Below are positions 1-10,300 of a stretch of DNA of 32,218 nucleotides, piece after piece. This stretch comes from an uncultured Bacteroidia bacterium (lineage in GTDB: Bacteria > Bacteroidota > Bacteroidia > Bacteroidales > F082): NCBI GenBank assembly GCA_913009755.1, contig CAJVWU010000047.1, forward strand, positions 1 through 32,218, read 5' to 3'. Numbering within the stretch: position 1 is the stretch's first letter; each line of letters opens with the position of its first letter. The position numbers were made by a program, and so were the translations under genes. The notes below the pieces were generated by a model. The model saw nothing but the letters and a program-made list of their open reading frames with translations. It was not told where the DNA came from and did not search any database.

Positions 1-105
1 CTGGCAGAAGGTATAAACAGTAAAATCCAAAAGTTTATTTCATCAAACCAAGGTGCCAGAGACAGGGACTTTTTCTTCTTTAGACTCGCTAATTATTTTT
101 CGTAG
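1..105 (+). CDS. Transposase C-terminal fragment (cut by window edge)
   Basis: The first 34 codons are open and end at TAG 103-105. They read as the end of a protein containing EGINSKIQKF, then GARDRDFFFFRLANYF. The pattern 'E-x-x-N-x-K-I-Q ... RD-x-x-FF-x-x-R-x-x-x-x-F' resembles the C-terminus of DDE transposases of the ISL3/ISAon1-like kind common in Bacteroidota: the glutamate of the DDE triad followed by the helical tail. Only the 3' end is in the window, so family assignment and integrity cannot be judged. No clear terminal inverted repeat was recognised downstream. The assignment rests on motif memory, not on a search. Confidence 0.5.
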   Translation: MAEGINSKIQKFISSNQGARDRDFFFFRLANYFS

Positions 106-164
106 CACATCAAAATAAAATTTAGCCTTTAAACTGTACATGGCATAGGTTTTGTAAAAAGTTG

Positions 165-172
165 TAGTTTTG
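165..172 (+). promoter_or_regulatory. Candidate -7 element (TAGTTTTG) for the T9SS-type protein gene
   Basis: TAGTTTTG matches the Bacteroidota sigma-ABfr -7 consensus TAnnTTTG exactly and lies 20 bases before the ATG at 192. No well-spaced -33 TTG was found, so the call is tentative. Bases 106-164 otherwise show nothing recognisable. Confidence 0.4.
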
Positions 173-191
173 AAACTTACTGATTGAAGGG

Positions 192-2810
192 ATGAGGAAA
201 GTAATTTTAACTGTTATTTTTTTGGTTTTTCTTGTTGGACAGGGCTTCGCAACTCACCAACGTGCTGCCGAAATTACTTATAAACACCTTCAGGGACTGA
301 CTTATGAGTTCACCATTACCATGTACACACGTACATCCAGCCCTGCTGACGACACACGGACTTATATGCCCATCAACTGGGGCGACGGAACGGGCGATGA
401 AATTAAAAGGATCGTGTTTGAACCGGTTCCTGATGTTTTTGATATTACCTATAACCTGTATAAAGGCGAGCATACTTTCCCTGCCCCGGGGACTTATACC
501 ATTTCGGTGGAAGATCCAAACCGAAATAACGGCGTAATTAACATTCCCAACTCGGTCAATGTACCGATGTATGTTGAATCGGTTCTTGTGATTAACCCTT
601 TTCTGGGTTTCAATAATTCCGTTCAGTTACTCAATCCGCCCATCGACCAGGGATGTGTGGGCAAAATCTTTGTTTATAACCCGGCAGCTTACGATCCTGA
701 CGGCGATAGTTTATCATTTAAACTTGTGGTTTGCAAAGGGGCGGGAGGCATGGACATTCCGGGCTATACTTTTCCTAAAACCCAATCAGGCGGCCTGTTT
801 AAAATTGATTCGTTAACGGGGGAAGTATTCTGGCAGTTCCCTGTTTTGCAGGGGGAATATAATATTGCTTTTGTGGTTACCGAATGGCGTTTCGGGATAA
901 AAATAGGATCGGTAAGAAGGGATATGCAGATCAACATCGTAGCCTGCGACCATGATCCGCCCGAACTTTACGGCATTGATGACACCTGTGTGATAGCCGG
1001 TGATTTTTTGCAGTTTGATATTACAGCCATTGACCCCGATAAAACAAACGTTGAACTGACGGCTTTTGGCGGACCGTTTGAGCAAACGGTCAACCCGGCC
1101 TATATTGACCCTGACCCTGCTACGGGTAATGATACGGTTACGACGACATTTAACTGGCCGACTACCTGTGCCCATGTCCGTTTTGAACCTTATACCGCTA
1201 TTTTCAAGGCCAGGGACAGTGGTTTTCCTGTCAGCCTGGTTAATTTCAAAACTGTTTTTATCAATGTGATTGCGCCGGCACCGGAAAACCTGGAAGCGAC
1301 AGCATTGGGTAACGGGATTAACCTCAAGTGGGAGAAAAGCAGTTGCCAAAATGCAGCAGGATATAAGGTTTATCGCCGTAGTGGCCAGTCGGGCTGGGAA
1401 CCCGGGTATTGCGAAACAGGCGTACCTTATTATACAGGGTTCCGGTTAATAAAACAATTAGACGGGATAAATGATACTGCATTCAGGGATGATAATGAAG
1501 GTAACGGGCTGGTACATGGTGTTAATTATTGTTACCGCGTTACAGCCTACTTTAATGATGAAGCCGAAAGCCGGGCATCCAACGAAGCCTGTGCTTACCT
1601 TAAAAGGGATGTCCCCATTATTACCAATGTGAGCAATGACAGCCTTAACCTGCAAAGCGGCAATGTACTGGTGGCCTGGTCGAAACCAATCGAACTGGAT
1701 ACAGTTCAATATCCGGGCCCCTATAAATATGTGCTTAAGCGGAACAATGGCCTGCAATGGGATAACCCGCAAAAAGTTATCGAACTGCCGGGGCTTAACG
1801 ATACGATCTATTTGGATAAATCGGTAAACCTGAATGCAAACAATGGCCCTTATGTTTACCAGGTGGATCTGGAAAGTGTGACCATCGGGTATATCGGCAG
1901 TTCACAAAAAGCATCTTCAATATTTGTTCAAACTGCACCTACAGACCAGGAAATTAAATTATTATGGGCACCGGTGGTTCCGTGGGAAAACAAATTTTAT
2001 GTAGTTTACCGGAAAGATCAGGGACAAACTGTTTATGACTCGATAGGTTTTACCCCATTCGTTTTCTACCGTGACCAGGGTTTGGATAATGATCAGAAAT
2101 ATTGTTATTACATTAAATCCGTCGGGCATTATTCCCTGCCCGGATTGCTCGATCCGTTAATCAACTTTTCACAGATCACCTGTGCCAAACCGGTTGATAA
2201 TATCCCGCCCTGCAAACCTGTGCTTACCGTGGAAACTGATTGTGAAGAAGTTTCCAATACCCTTATCTGGTCGTTGCCTTATGACTCGTGCAACCAGGAT
2301 GTGGCCCGATATAAAATCTATTTTACACCCGAAAAAGGCCAGGATATGGTACTGATAAAAACCATTAACAATCCCTTTGATACCAGTTGGGTGGAAAGTG
2401 GTATTCAAAATGTAGTGGGGTGTTACAGTGTTACGGCCATTGATTCAGTCGGTAATGTGAGCGAAATGAGTGATACGGTTTGTATTGATTATGATACCTG
2501 CCCGCCGTATGAACTGCCCAATGTTTTTACCCCCAACGGGGATAATTTTAATGACTTTTTCGTCCCCTTAAATAATAATAACAGTAATGCTTTTGCCAAT
2601 GTTGAACGAGTGGACATGACCATTTATAACCGCTGGGGAAAAGTAATGTACACAACCCATGATCCGCAAATCAACTGGGACGGGAAAAACCAGAACAATA
2701 ATGAAGATTGTGCCGACGGGGTGTATTACTATACCTGCCAGGTTTATATTATTACCTTAAACGGCCTGGATCAAATGAAACTTCAGGGGTCAATTACACT
2801 TTACAGATAA
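192..2810 (+). CDS. Secreted multidomain protein with FN3-like modules and CHU_C (gliding/T9SS-type) C-terminal domain
   Basis: The protein has 872 residues. The N-terminus is a signal peptide: MRK, a hydrophobic stretch, then GFA-T with cleavage likely after residue 20. Early residues include a PKD-like INWGDGTGD segment. Several FN3-like modules follow (about 360-470, 475-580, 590-665 and 675-770), with YKVYRR and YKIYF strands and paired cysteines. The last ~98 residues are a gliding-motility-associated/CHU_C-type domain: NVFTPNGDNFNDFF, IYNRWGKVMY, a WDGKN turn, DGVYYY and a final GSITLYR. In Bacteroidota this C-terminal class is tied to export by the type IX secretion system and retention at the cell surface. 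The ligand or adhesive role is unknown. The stop is only 11 bases from the stop of the convergent gene, so no room is left for a separate terminator. Confidence 0.9.
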   Translation: MRKVILTVIFLVFLVGQGFATHQRAAEITYKHLQGLTYEFTITMYTRTSSPADDTRTYMPINWGDGTGDEIKRIVFEPVPDVFDITYNLYKGEHTFPAPGTYTISVEDPNRNNGVINIPNSVNVPMYVESVLVINPFLGFNNSVQLLNPPIDQGCVGKIFVYNPAAYDPDGDSLSFKLVVCKGAGGMDIPGYTFPKTQSGGLFKIDSLTGEVFWQFPVLQGEYNIAFVVTEWRFGIKIGSVRRDMQINIVACDHDPPELYGIDDTCVIAGDFLQFDITAIDPDKTNVELTAFGGPFEQTVNPAYIDPDPATGNDTVTTTFNWPTTCAHVRFEPYTAIFKARDSGFPVSLVNFKTVFINVIAPAPENLEATALGNGINLKWEKSSCQNAAGYKVYRRSGQSGWEPGYCETGVPYYTGFRLIKQLDGINDTAFRDDNEGNGLVHGVNYCYRVTAYFNDEAESRASNEACAYLKRDVPIITNVSNDSLNLQSGNVLVAWSKPIELDTVQYPGPYKYVLKRNNGLQWDNPQKVIELPGLNDTIYLDKSVNLNANNGPYVYQVDLESVTIGYIGSSQKASSIFVQTAPTDQEIKLLWAPVVPWENKFYVVYRKDQGQTVYDSIGFTPFVFYRDQGLDNDQKYCYYIKSVGHYSLPGLLDPLINFSQITCAKPVDNIPPCKPVLTVETDCEEVSNTLIWSLPYDSCNQDVARYKIYFTPEKGQDMVLIKTINNPFDTSWVESGIQNVVGCYSVTAIDSVGNVSEMSDTVCIDYDTCPPYELPNVFTPNGDNFNDFFVPLNNNNSNAFANVERVDMTIYNRWGKVMYTTHDPQINWDGKNQNNNEDCADGVYYYTCQVYIITLNGLDQMKLQGSITLYR

Positions 2811-2821
2811 GGGGAATAAAA

Positions 2822-5800
2822 TTATGATTTTGTTTCGATCAGATAAATCCGCTTACGCCCGTCCATTTTAATGCTGATCGGTTTTTGAAAACGGACATGG
2901 TTAAAGTATTTTCCTTTATACTCAATATTTTCCTTTCTTAGTATCTGGTAGTTGATATAGCTGTTTGATGATTCGTGCTGAACGCTGAAATAACCAACAT
3001 TCATGGAAGTTACGTTATGAAAGAAATGGGATCCCGATGAAGCATCAAGGGGAAAATTCTCAAGGCTTGTTTCCACGATGACACAGGCATTGGATATCTG
3101 ATACCATTTTATCGGAATGCCGATCCATGGGTCGCGTGTTCCCCAGCGTCCGGGGCCAATCAAAACATATTTCCGTTTTTTCCGTGTCATCATTTCATTG
3201 ATCTTCTCGATTTCCACGGCCATTTCTTTGGTTTTACTTTTATCAAAATGGTTTTTATCAATATAAATTACATCTTCAACGTTATCAATGCGCCCGTTAC
3301 CCATACCCTGTTCGCTGTATAATATTGTCTTGTTCTTTTTAATATCCGAAACTTTAATTTCACATTCAACTCTGTTGCTGATCAAAGGTTTGATTTGAAG
3401 AATATAAAATGAAGCATAACCGTTTTCATCCTTGTTCAGGTCAACGGCATACTCAATTTCAACCGCCGTACCCATGGCATTTTTACCCAGTTCAAGTACA
3501 GCTTCAATGGTTTTGGCAAGGGGGATATAATTGTATCTTAGGATATTGGCGAAATTAATGATCCGGGGGCCCGACTTTGCCAGTCCGGGATAAATGCTAT
3601 TGTTGTCTGGATTATAAACCGAAGCGCAGTGATTTAGTGTGCCGTGTTTTTCAGCAACACTGATGTCCTCAAATGAAAGGCCTGCCATCTCACCTTCGAG
3701 CAGGTTGGGCTCTGTATTTTTTAAGTCCACGGCATAAAACCTGACCTGCGAATTACGAAACTGTCCTTTGGGGGTATTGATCTCCATTTTGGGATATTTT
3801 GGCGAAAAACGGTAAGCCTTATCGCCTTCAACAACATTGCGGCCCAAACCGATGGCTGCCACGGCGAACCCTTCCTCAGGCTTCATGTGTGAAAAAGGAT
3901 AAAAATTATAGGACTGGGCAACGCCGCTGATATGTGGATAAAACAGATGATCAAACCGGTTACCGACCACTTCCTGAATGACCACGGCCATTTTTTCATC
4001 ATCTATTTTATAATTAATGGCTTTCACATATCCTTTGGCAGTGGTTGAAAATGCAGAAGCAAAAACCAGTTTTATGGCATCTGTTGTCTGTTTGAGCCGT
4101 ACTTTGTGATCAGGATGGTGATTGGGCAAAAGGTAGGTGTCGAATATTCCGGCAAACGGTTGATTTAGCGAATCTTCAAACAAACCCGATGAACGTACGG
4201 CAATGGGTTTTGTGATGATACGCAACAGGTGGTCAAGCTTGGAGATCAGGTCTTTGGAGAGCCTGCCTTTGATAAATGCTTTTTTAAGCTTTATGTAGTC
4301 CTTCTCTTCCAGAATCATATTTGTCAGGTTGTTGTTGCTGATAAAATTTTCAAATTCCTGAATTCCGATAATAAAAGTTTTGGGTGTCCTGATATTTATA
4401 TCCGGCACAAATCGTTTAAAATTATAATTTTCAATCAGGGCATTGATAAAAGAAAGGCCTCTCCCTTTGCCGCCCAACGACCCTTCAACCAGTGAATAAA
4501 TGTTTTTATCGGTCAGCTCATGCTCAAAATTATAAGGGATAATTGTCCCGGTATCCTGTTCGTTCCGATACTCTTTTATCAAGTCAAGAATTGCAAAGCG
4601 AAGCTCATGGGCGTTTTTAAAATCCGAAACTTTTTTGGGATTGATGATGCTGGCAGCTTTTATCTCGCCCCGAGCCAGCAGCCACATCGAGAAATGGTCG
4701 CGTGTAGCATGGTAGAGCAGTGATTCGTCGGGAATTTTTTTCAACTGTTTCTCAAATGCTTTCATGTTGCTTGCTACTGCAATCTGCTTGCCCGACTTGT
4801 CCTTAAAAATAAAATCGCCGAACCCCAGGTAATTGGTGATAAAATTTTGAAAATCCTTGTAAAGTGTTTCCGATTCTTTATGGATGAACAACGAATTGTT
4901 TTCTTTGGCTATTTCTGCATAAGATTCATCGGAAGATTGCAAAACAGTCGGCAGGTTTCCCAGGTCTTTTTTTACATATTTTAATAGATTAATTCCGGCA
5001 TTTTCATCCATTTTGCCATCATGCACAAATTTGACATCCGTGATGAGACATAGCATAAATTTTTTGTAATTGTTTATGATCTTCATCGCCTCTTCATAGT
5101 TGAGGGCATGTAATATTTTGGGCCTGGCCCTCAACCGGAGTATTTTAAACAATTCGTCGGAAGCCACATCATCAATGATGCGTCGTGTTTGTTCCAAAAC
5201 CACCCGGTATAAAAAGGACAAATAACGGGAATAATAAACAGGTGAATCTTCCACCAGCAGGATAATGCGGACTTCCCCCAGCCGCGTATCATTTTCCGCG
5301 TTCACTTTATCCTCAAGCAATTTGATCATGGTGAAGAAGATGTTGGGGTCGCCGTTCCAGACAAACACATGGTCAATAAAAGGCAACCTGCCCTGTAACT
5401 CAAGATAGTAAGCTACATCATGGCTGTTGTTCAGCAAGAGGAAAATGGGAATATAGGGATATTTTTTCTTGATCTCCTGGCTGACGGTGACGGGCAATTT
5501 TTTGTCAACCCCCACCATATAAATGATCAGGTCGAAATGTTTGGTAGTCAGTAAGCCCAGCGCCTGGCTGATGGAAGAGGCTACCGTAATGCGCGGAAAA
5601 GAAGTCAGGTTCAATTGCCGGTATTGCCCCAGCATGTGTTCCGAAAAACGGCCCTCCCTTTCGATGGCATAAGCATCATAAAGGCTTGATATCAAAAGGA
5701 TTTCTTTCACCTTAAAAGGCATCAGATCGTGAAAAATATCACGGTTGTATGTATGTTTGTTCAGAAATTTCTGAAGGAAGGCACTGCTAAAGGAACCTTC

Positions 5801-6226
5801 AAACCCTTCTTCATCCTCAGGGCCAAACAGGCTTTTGTGTTTATATGCATTTTCCGCATCATTTAAAAATCTGAGCAAAGTGCTGACCAGCGTATTCAGG
5901 AAGTAAAACTGTTCGCTTTGCTTTTCAGGGCTCATGTCGGCATATTCTTGCACGGTACACAACTGGATATGCCCGATCTTGCCTGCCGAAGTTTTAAAAC
6001 TTCTTTCCTGATAATGGCATTTTTCGGAAAAACCCTTTGTCTTGAATTCTTTCCGGTCAAAAATTATCCGGAAAGAAGAAGGCTCGGGAAAATTTTCACA
6101 AACCTGAAGGTTCTCAACAACCTGGTTTAGCGTAGAATCCAAATCCTTATGCTGGTCAACCGTATTATTGATCTTACTGATGATCTCGAGTAAACTAAAG
6201 TATTTGCGGGTTTGCTGTTCTTGCAT
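2822..6226 (-). CDS. Receiver-like / PEP-pyruvate-binding (PPDK N-terminal) fusion protein, long paralog
   Basis: The protein has 1134 residues. Residues 1-130 contain a small sensor-like domain (FRIIFDRKEF, then KIGHIQLC), resembling the GAF-like domain that precedes many histidine kinases. Residues ~174-310 are a receiver-like fold without an obvious phosphoacceptor. Residues ~318-475 form a second receiver: ILLVEDS, likely phosphoacceptor D397 in LITDVKF and conserved K450 in FIHK. From ~575 comes an ATP-grasp domain of PEP synthase/PPDK type: GSLGGKGRGL, then IAVRSSGLFEDS at about 675-686, then FAGIFDTYL. The C-terminal block contains IGPGRWGTRDPW near residue 1020. The phosphohistidine swivel domain and PEP-binding barrel of true PEP synthases are not seen, so it is probably not a classic gluconeogenic enzyme. 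It is paralogous to the protein at 7354-10374 and diverges from the LuxR-type regulator. The function is unknown; phosphotransfer signalling is an inference. Confidence 0.82.
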   Translation of the reverse strand: MQEQQTRKYFSLLEIISKINNTVDQHKDLDSTLNQVVENLQVCENFPEPSSFRIIFDRKEFKTKGFSEKCHYQERSFKTSAGKIGHIQLCTVQEYADMSPEKQSEQFYFLNTLVSTLLRFLNDAENAYKHKSLFGPEDEEGFEGSFSSAFLQKFLNKHTYNRDIFHDLMPFKVKEILLISSLYDAYAIEREGRFSEHMLGQYRQLNLTSFPRITVASSISQALGLLTTKHFDLIIYMVGVDKKLPVTVSQEIKKKYPYIPIFLLLNNSHDVAYYLELQGRLPFIDHVFVWNGDPNIFFTMIKLLEDKVNAENDTRLGEVRIILLVEDSPVYYSRYLSFLYRVVLEQTRRIIDDVASDELFKILRLRARPKILHALNYEEAMKIINNYKKFMLCLITDVKFVHDGKMDENAGINLLKYVKKDLGNLPTVLQSSDESYAEIAKENNSLFIHKESETLYKDFQNFITNYLGFGDFIFKDKSGKQIAVASNMKAFEKQLKKIPDESLLYHATRDHFSMWLLARGEIKAASIINPKKVSDFKNAHELRFAILDLIKEYRNEQDTGTIIPYNFEHELTDKNIYSLVEGSLGGKGRGLSFINALIENYNFKRFVPDINIRTPKTFIIGIQEFENFISNNNLTNMILEEKDYIKLKKAFIKGRLSKDLISKLDHLLRIITKPIAVRSSGLFEDSLNQPFAGIFDTYLLPNHHPDHKVRLKQTTDAIKLVFASAFSTTAKGYVKAINYKIDDEKMAVVIQEVVGNRFDHLFYPHISGVAQSYNFYPFSHMKPEEGFAVAAIGLGRNVVEGDKAYRFSPKYPKMEINTPKGQFRNSQVRFYAVDLKNTEPNLLEGEMAGLSFEDISVAEKHGTLNHCASVYNPDNNSIYPGLAKSGPRIINFANILRYNYIPLAKTIEAVLELGKNAMGTAVEIEYAVDLNKDENGYASFYILQIKPLISNRVECEIKVSDIKKNKTILYSEQGMGNGRIDNVEDVIYIDKNHFDKSKTKEMAVEIEKINEMMTRKKRKYVLIGPGRWGTRDPWIGIPIKWYQISNACVIVETSLENFPLDASSGSHFFHNVTSMNVGYFSVQHESSNSYINYQILRKENIEYKGKYFNHVRFQKPISIKMDGRKRIYLIETKS

Positions 6227-6245
6227 AACAGTAATTTTTATGTTA

Positions 6246-6253
6246 CAAAGTTA
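6246..6253 (-). promoter_or_regulatory. Candidate -7 element (TAACTTTG) for the long PEP-binding/receiver gene
   Basis: Read on the minus strand, TAACTTTG matches TAnnTTTG exactly. It lies 20 bases upstream of the ATG at 6226, in the 126-base divergent region shared with the regulator gene. No clear -33 TTG at usual spacing. Confidence 0.4.
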
Positions 6254-6352
6254 CATTGAAAATGTAAAGAACAGGATTAAAATTATCTTCGCAGGAAAAT
6301 TCATTTTTAGATTTTGTAATTTCGTAGCCTGCCTTCCGGCAAACGCATACTT

Positions 6353-7009
6353 ATGATCGAACTTGCAATAATTGATAAATATCCTGTTGCCTGCGACGCA
6401 CTCCGTTCGCTGGTGAGTGATGCCGACGATGTTGAAACTGTTGCGTGTAAACGAAACCTGGATGAACTAATTGAAATATTATCCCGTAACCTGGTGCATG
6501 TGGCCCTTGTAGTGATCTACTCCCCTTATGAGCAAAGTATTGAAGAGATCAAGACACTGATGCACCGTTTTCCCAAAGTGAAAATTCTGGTGCTTTCGAT
6601 GTACAGTAATGAAGATTTTATACTGAAACTGATCAAAGCCGGTGTGCAGGGCCATCTGGGTCCCGACACCGACCGTTCTGAAATTCTTGAAGCGATTTAC
6701 ACATTGAGGAACGGTTATGAGTTTCATGCCAAAACCATTACCAATATACTTTTAAGCAGTTATCTTTCAAATCAGGGGATTGATAAAAAGGAAAAGGAAA
6801 AACGCCAGAAGAACCTTTCGCCCAGGGAAATGGAAATTTTCAAACTATTTGCCGAAGGCTTATCGAACCGTACCATTGCGGATAAGCTGTTCATCAGTGT
6901 ACGCACGGTGGAAACCCACAAAAACAACATCATGAAAAAAATCAACCTGAAAACCACAGTGGACATGGTGAAGTTTGCCATTAAAAATAATATTATTGAG
7001 TTGGATTGA
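6353..7009 (+). CDS. NarL/FixJ-type (LuxR HTH) regulator with degenerate receiver domain
   Basis: The protein has 218 residues. Residues 1-125 align with a receiver fold, from MIELAIIDKYPVACDALRSL to VKILVLSMYSNEDFILKLIKAG. The segment where the phosphoacceptor Asp should sit reads LVVIYSPYEQ and has no Asp. Only one of the acidic pair (D8) remains, and the conserved Lys region reads GHLGPDTDR. The C-terminal domain is intact: LSPREMEIFKLFAEGLSNRTIADKLF, then SVRTVETHKNNI, the classic LuxR DNA-binding helices. It is therefore probably a phosphorylation-independent DNA-binding regulator. It sits between two paralogous receiver/PEP-binding proteins, which suggests it is their output partner, but this is inferred from position only. 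The start fits the divergent spacing from the gene at 2822-6226. Confidence 0.85.
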   Translation: MIELAIIDKYPVACDALRSLVSDADDVETVACKRNLDELIEILSRNLVHVALVVIYSPYEQSIEEIKTLMHRFPKVKILVLSMYSNEDFILKLIKAGVQGHLGPDTDRSEILEAIYTLRNGYEFHAKTITNILLSSYLSNQGIDKKEKEKRQKNLSPREMEIFKLFAEGLSNRTIADKLFISVRTVETHKNNIMKKINLKTTVDMVKFAIKNNIIELD

Positions 7010-7253
7010 ACGAAACCATTTTGACTGGTTGATTTTTACGGAAGATATAGTAAAATGGTCTGTTTGAAGATCCGGGGAAACAAATAACAGGATCAGAAAA
7101 ACAGCACCTGTTTCTACCGGAGAATAATAAGACTTACAGGAGATGATTCAAATATGAAAGCAGTTTTGAAAGCATCTGAGATTAATACAGCCAATCTTTT
7201 ATCAATAAACGCTCATACTGCATAAGCAAATAAACCAAATGCCCCATTTCCTT

Positions 7254-7261
7254 TATCTTTG
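7254..7261 (+). promoter_or_regulatory. Candidate -7 element (TATCTTTG) for the second PEP-binding/receiver gene
   Basis: TATCTTTG fits TAnnTTTG exactly. It would give a leader of roughly 85 bases that contains the AT-rich tandem repeat at 7317-7344. The 344-base gap 7010-7353 contains no convincing gene; besides this element and the repeat I see nothing in it. Confidence 0.4.
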
Positions 7262-7316
7262 TCCTGGATAACAATAAACCCACATCTCAAATCAAACATC
7301 AAAAATCCAACATAAC

Positions 7317-7344
7317 AAATCAAAAATCGTAAATCAAAAATCGT
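7317..7344 (+). repeat. Two tandem copies of AAATCAAAAATCGT in an AT-rich leader
   Basis: The 14-base unit AAATCAAAAATCGT occurs at 7317-7330 and 7331-7344. Looser copies precede it from about 7289 (ATCAAACATC, AAAAATCCAA). It ends 9 bases before the ATG at 7354. Such 'aaatcaaaaatcgtaa' runs are a familiar small intergenic repeat of Bacteroidota. On the minus strand they give spurious peptides rich in FDLRF, which should not be annotated as genes. Confidence 0.75.
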
Positions 7345-7353
7345 AAGCCCCTC

Positions 7354-10300
7354 ATGATTCCGACAAAAACCGACCTGGAAACACAGAAAAAATACTTTGA
7401 GGATGTTTCTTTCTCTACCCTCATGTTGAAACGGATACACAACATCCTCATCGTTTCCAGTGTTTATGATGCGTTTATTCTGGAAGAGGATGGCCGGATT
7501 GAGGAGCAGATATTTTACGAATACATGTCGCTCAACCTGCGTTACCCGCCCCGTTTTATCAAGGCTGCTTCTGAGAAAGAAGCCATGGATGTGTTGCAGG
7601 AAGAAGACATTAACCTGGTGATCTCAATGCTGAGTGCGGAGGAAAAAGATACTTTTCAGCTTGCCGATGAAATCAAATCACAATATCCTTCCGTTCCCAT
7701 TGTCGTTTTAACACCCTTTTCCAGGGAGGTGAGCCTGAAACTTGAAAAGCTGGATAAGAGTTCCATTGATTTCATTTTTAGCTGGCTGGGCAATGCCGAT
7801 ATCATCCTGGCCATTATCAAGTTGATGGAAGACAGGATGAACGTGGAACACGATGTACTTGTCGTCGGGGTGCAGACCATCATACTGGTGGAAGACAACA
7901 TCCGGTTTTATTCCAGTTATCTCCCTGATATTTACAAGATCATATTCAAGCAGTCCAAATCGTTTATGACGGAAGGACTGAATGAGCACCAGAAAATGAT
8001 CAGGGCGCGTGGCCGGCCGAAGATTTTACTGGCCACAAATTATGAAGAAGCCATCAGCCTGTACGAGAAGTATAAAGACAACCTGCTGGGCATCATATCG
8101 GATGTAAGTTACCAACGCAACGGTAAAAAAGACCCTGACGCCGGTTTTGTTTTGTTCCGCCACATCAAGAAGCAGGATAAGTACACCCCCATGTTGCTGC
8201 AATCATCCGATCCGGCAAACCGAACAAAAGCCAAAGCCCTAAAAGTTGGGTTTATAGACAAAAATTCGAAGATTCTGAATTATGAGTTGAGGGAGTTTAT
8301 TAAAGAATATTTTGCATTTGGTGATTTCGTCTTTAAGGACCCCGGTACCAATAAAGAAGTTGCCCGTGCCAGGGATTTGAAGGATTTGCAGGAAAAAATA
8401 TTTCAAATCCCGGAAAAATCACTTCAATATCACATTGAAAGGAACCATATTTCAAAATGGCTGAGGGCACGGGCTTTGTTTCCTATTGCCGCTTTATTCA
8501 AAGAATTTTCATCGGAGGATTTTTCCGATTGCAACGAAATAAAAGCATTTATTTTTGATACCATTGCCAATTTCAGGATCACGGTATCACGCGGTGTTAT
8601 TGCTCAGTTTAACAGGGAATCGTTTGATGAGTATTTTACATTGACACGCATTGGTGAAGGGTCTATCGGGGGAAAAGCCCGTGGACTGGCCTTCCTTGAT
8701 TCGCTGATCAAACGGAACCATCTTTACAGCCTTTTTGACGGTGTTGAAATTACTATCCCGAAAACGGTGGTCATCGGGACCGATCTTTTTGATGAGTTCA
8801 TGGAAATGAATCAATTGTACCCGATTGCCCTGTCGGAGGATCATAGTGACCGGCAAATTCTTCAACGGTTTCTGGATGCTTCTTTACCTGACCGATTGCT
8901 CGATGACCTGGAAACCATCGTTTCGGCCATTAGCAACCCGGTTGCCATCCGGTCGTCCAGTTTACTTGAAGATTCGCATTACCAGCCCTTTGCCGGAATT
9001 TACAATACCTATATGGTCCCTTATCTGAAAGATGATCTTTCAAAGATGTCCGGAATGATCCGGCAAGCCGTTAAAGGGGTGTATGCTTCCTGCTTTTTTC
9101 AGGACAGCAAAGCTTATATGCTGGCTACTTCCAATGTGATTGATGAAGAAAAAATGGCCATCGTTTTACAGACGGTTTGCGGGACACAATACGACAACCG
9201 CTATTATCCGACCCTTTCGGGGGTTGCCCGGTCGGTGAACTTTTACCCTATTCCACCGGAAAAGACAGAAGACGGCACCGCCAGCATTGCTTTGGGGTTG
9301 GGAAAATATATTGTGGACGGTGGACTGGCCCTTCGTTTTTCACCGAGTTATCCGAAAAAAATACTGCAAATCTCAACCCCGGAAATGGCTCTCCGGGAAA
9401 CCCAGAAACATTTTTATGCCCTTGACCTTGATCCGGCTCATTTTAATATCAAACCTGATGATGCATCGGGGTTATTGCAACTGAGGATTAGCGAAGCGGA
9501 AAAAGACGGTTCATTGCGGATGATTGCCTCAACTTATGATTTTCACAACAACGTTCTTCGCGATGGCTATCACCATGAAGGAAAAAAAGTGATCACATTT
9601 TCCAATATTCTTAAATACAACACTTTTCCACTTGCCGCTGTCCTTAAAAAAGTTTTAAAACTGGGTGAAAAAGAAATGGGTTATCCGGTTGAAATAGAGT
9701 TTGCCGTTGACCTGCACGCCACCAGTAACAACAAGTATTTGTTTTACCTTTTGCAGATCAGGCCGATTGCCTCGCCGGGCGAAAGTGTCCATATCCACCT
9801 TCCTGATATTAAAAAGGAAAATGCTATCATCATTTCAAAGTCTGCCCTGGGTAATGGTATTGTCAGCGATATCCGAGATGTTGTGTATATCCGTCCGCAG
9901 GGCTTTGATGCTTCACGCAACAAAGACACCGTTGAGATGATTGCCAAACTCAACGAGAAGTTTTTAAAGGACGACACGAATTACATCCTCATCGGGCCGG
10001 GACGCTGGGGCTCAGCCGATCCCTGGCTGGGTATTCCGGTGAAGTGGCCGAATATTTCTGCTGCCAGGCTGATCATTGAATCGGGCCTGGAAAACTACCG
10101 CATTGACCCCAGTCAGGGCACACATTTTTTCCAGAACCTGACTTCGTTCAGGGTGGGATATTTTACCATTAATCCCTTTATTAACGATGGTTATTACGAC
10201 CTTGAATTTTTAGATAAACAACCGGCGGTTTTTGAAAATGATGTGGTCAGGCATGTGCGGTTTGAAAAAACTTTACCCATCATGCTTGACGGAAAACAGA

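Noticed and set aside
2822-6226. Ordinary phosphoenolpyruvate synthase
   Set aside because: Only the N-terminal ATP-grasp part is found; the phosphohistidine motif and PEP/pyruvate barrel are not visible, and receiver domains are fused in front.
7213-7440. Minus-strand open frame of 75 codons
   Set aside because: Its peptide is FDLRF-type translation of the AT-rich intergenic repeat plus antisense of the following gene; a known kind of spurious frame in Bacteroidota.
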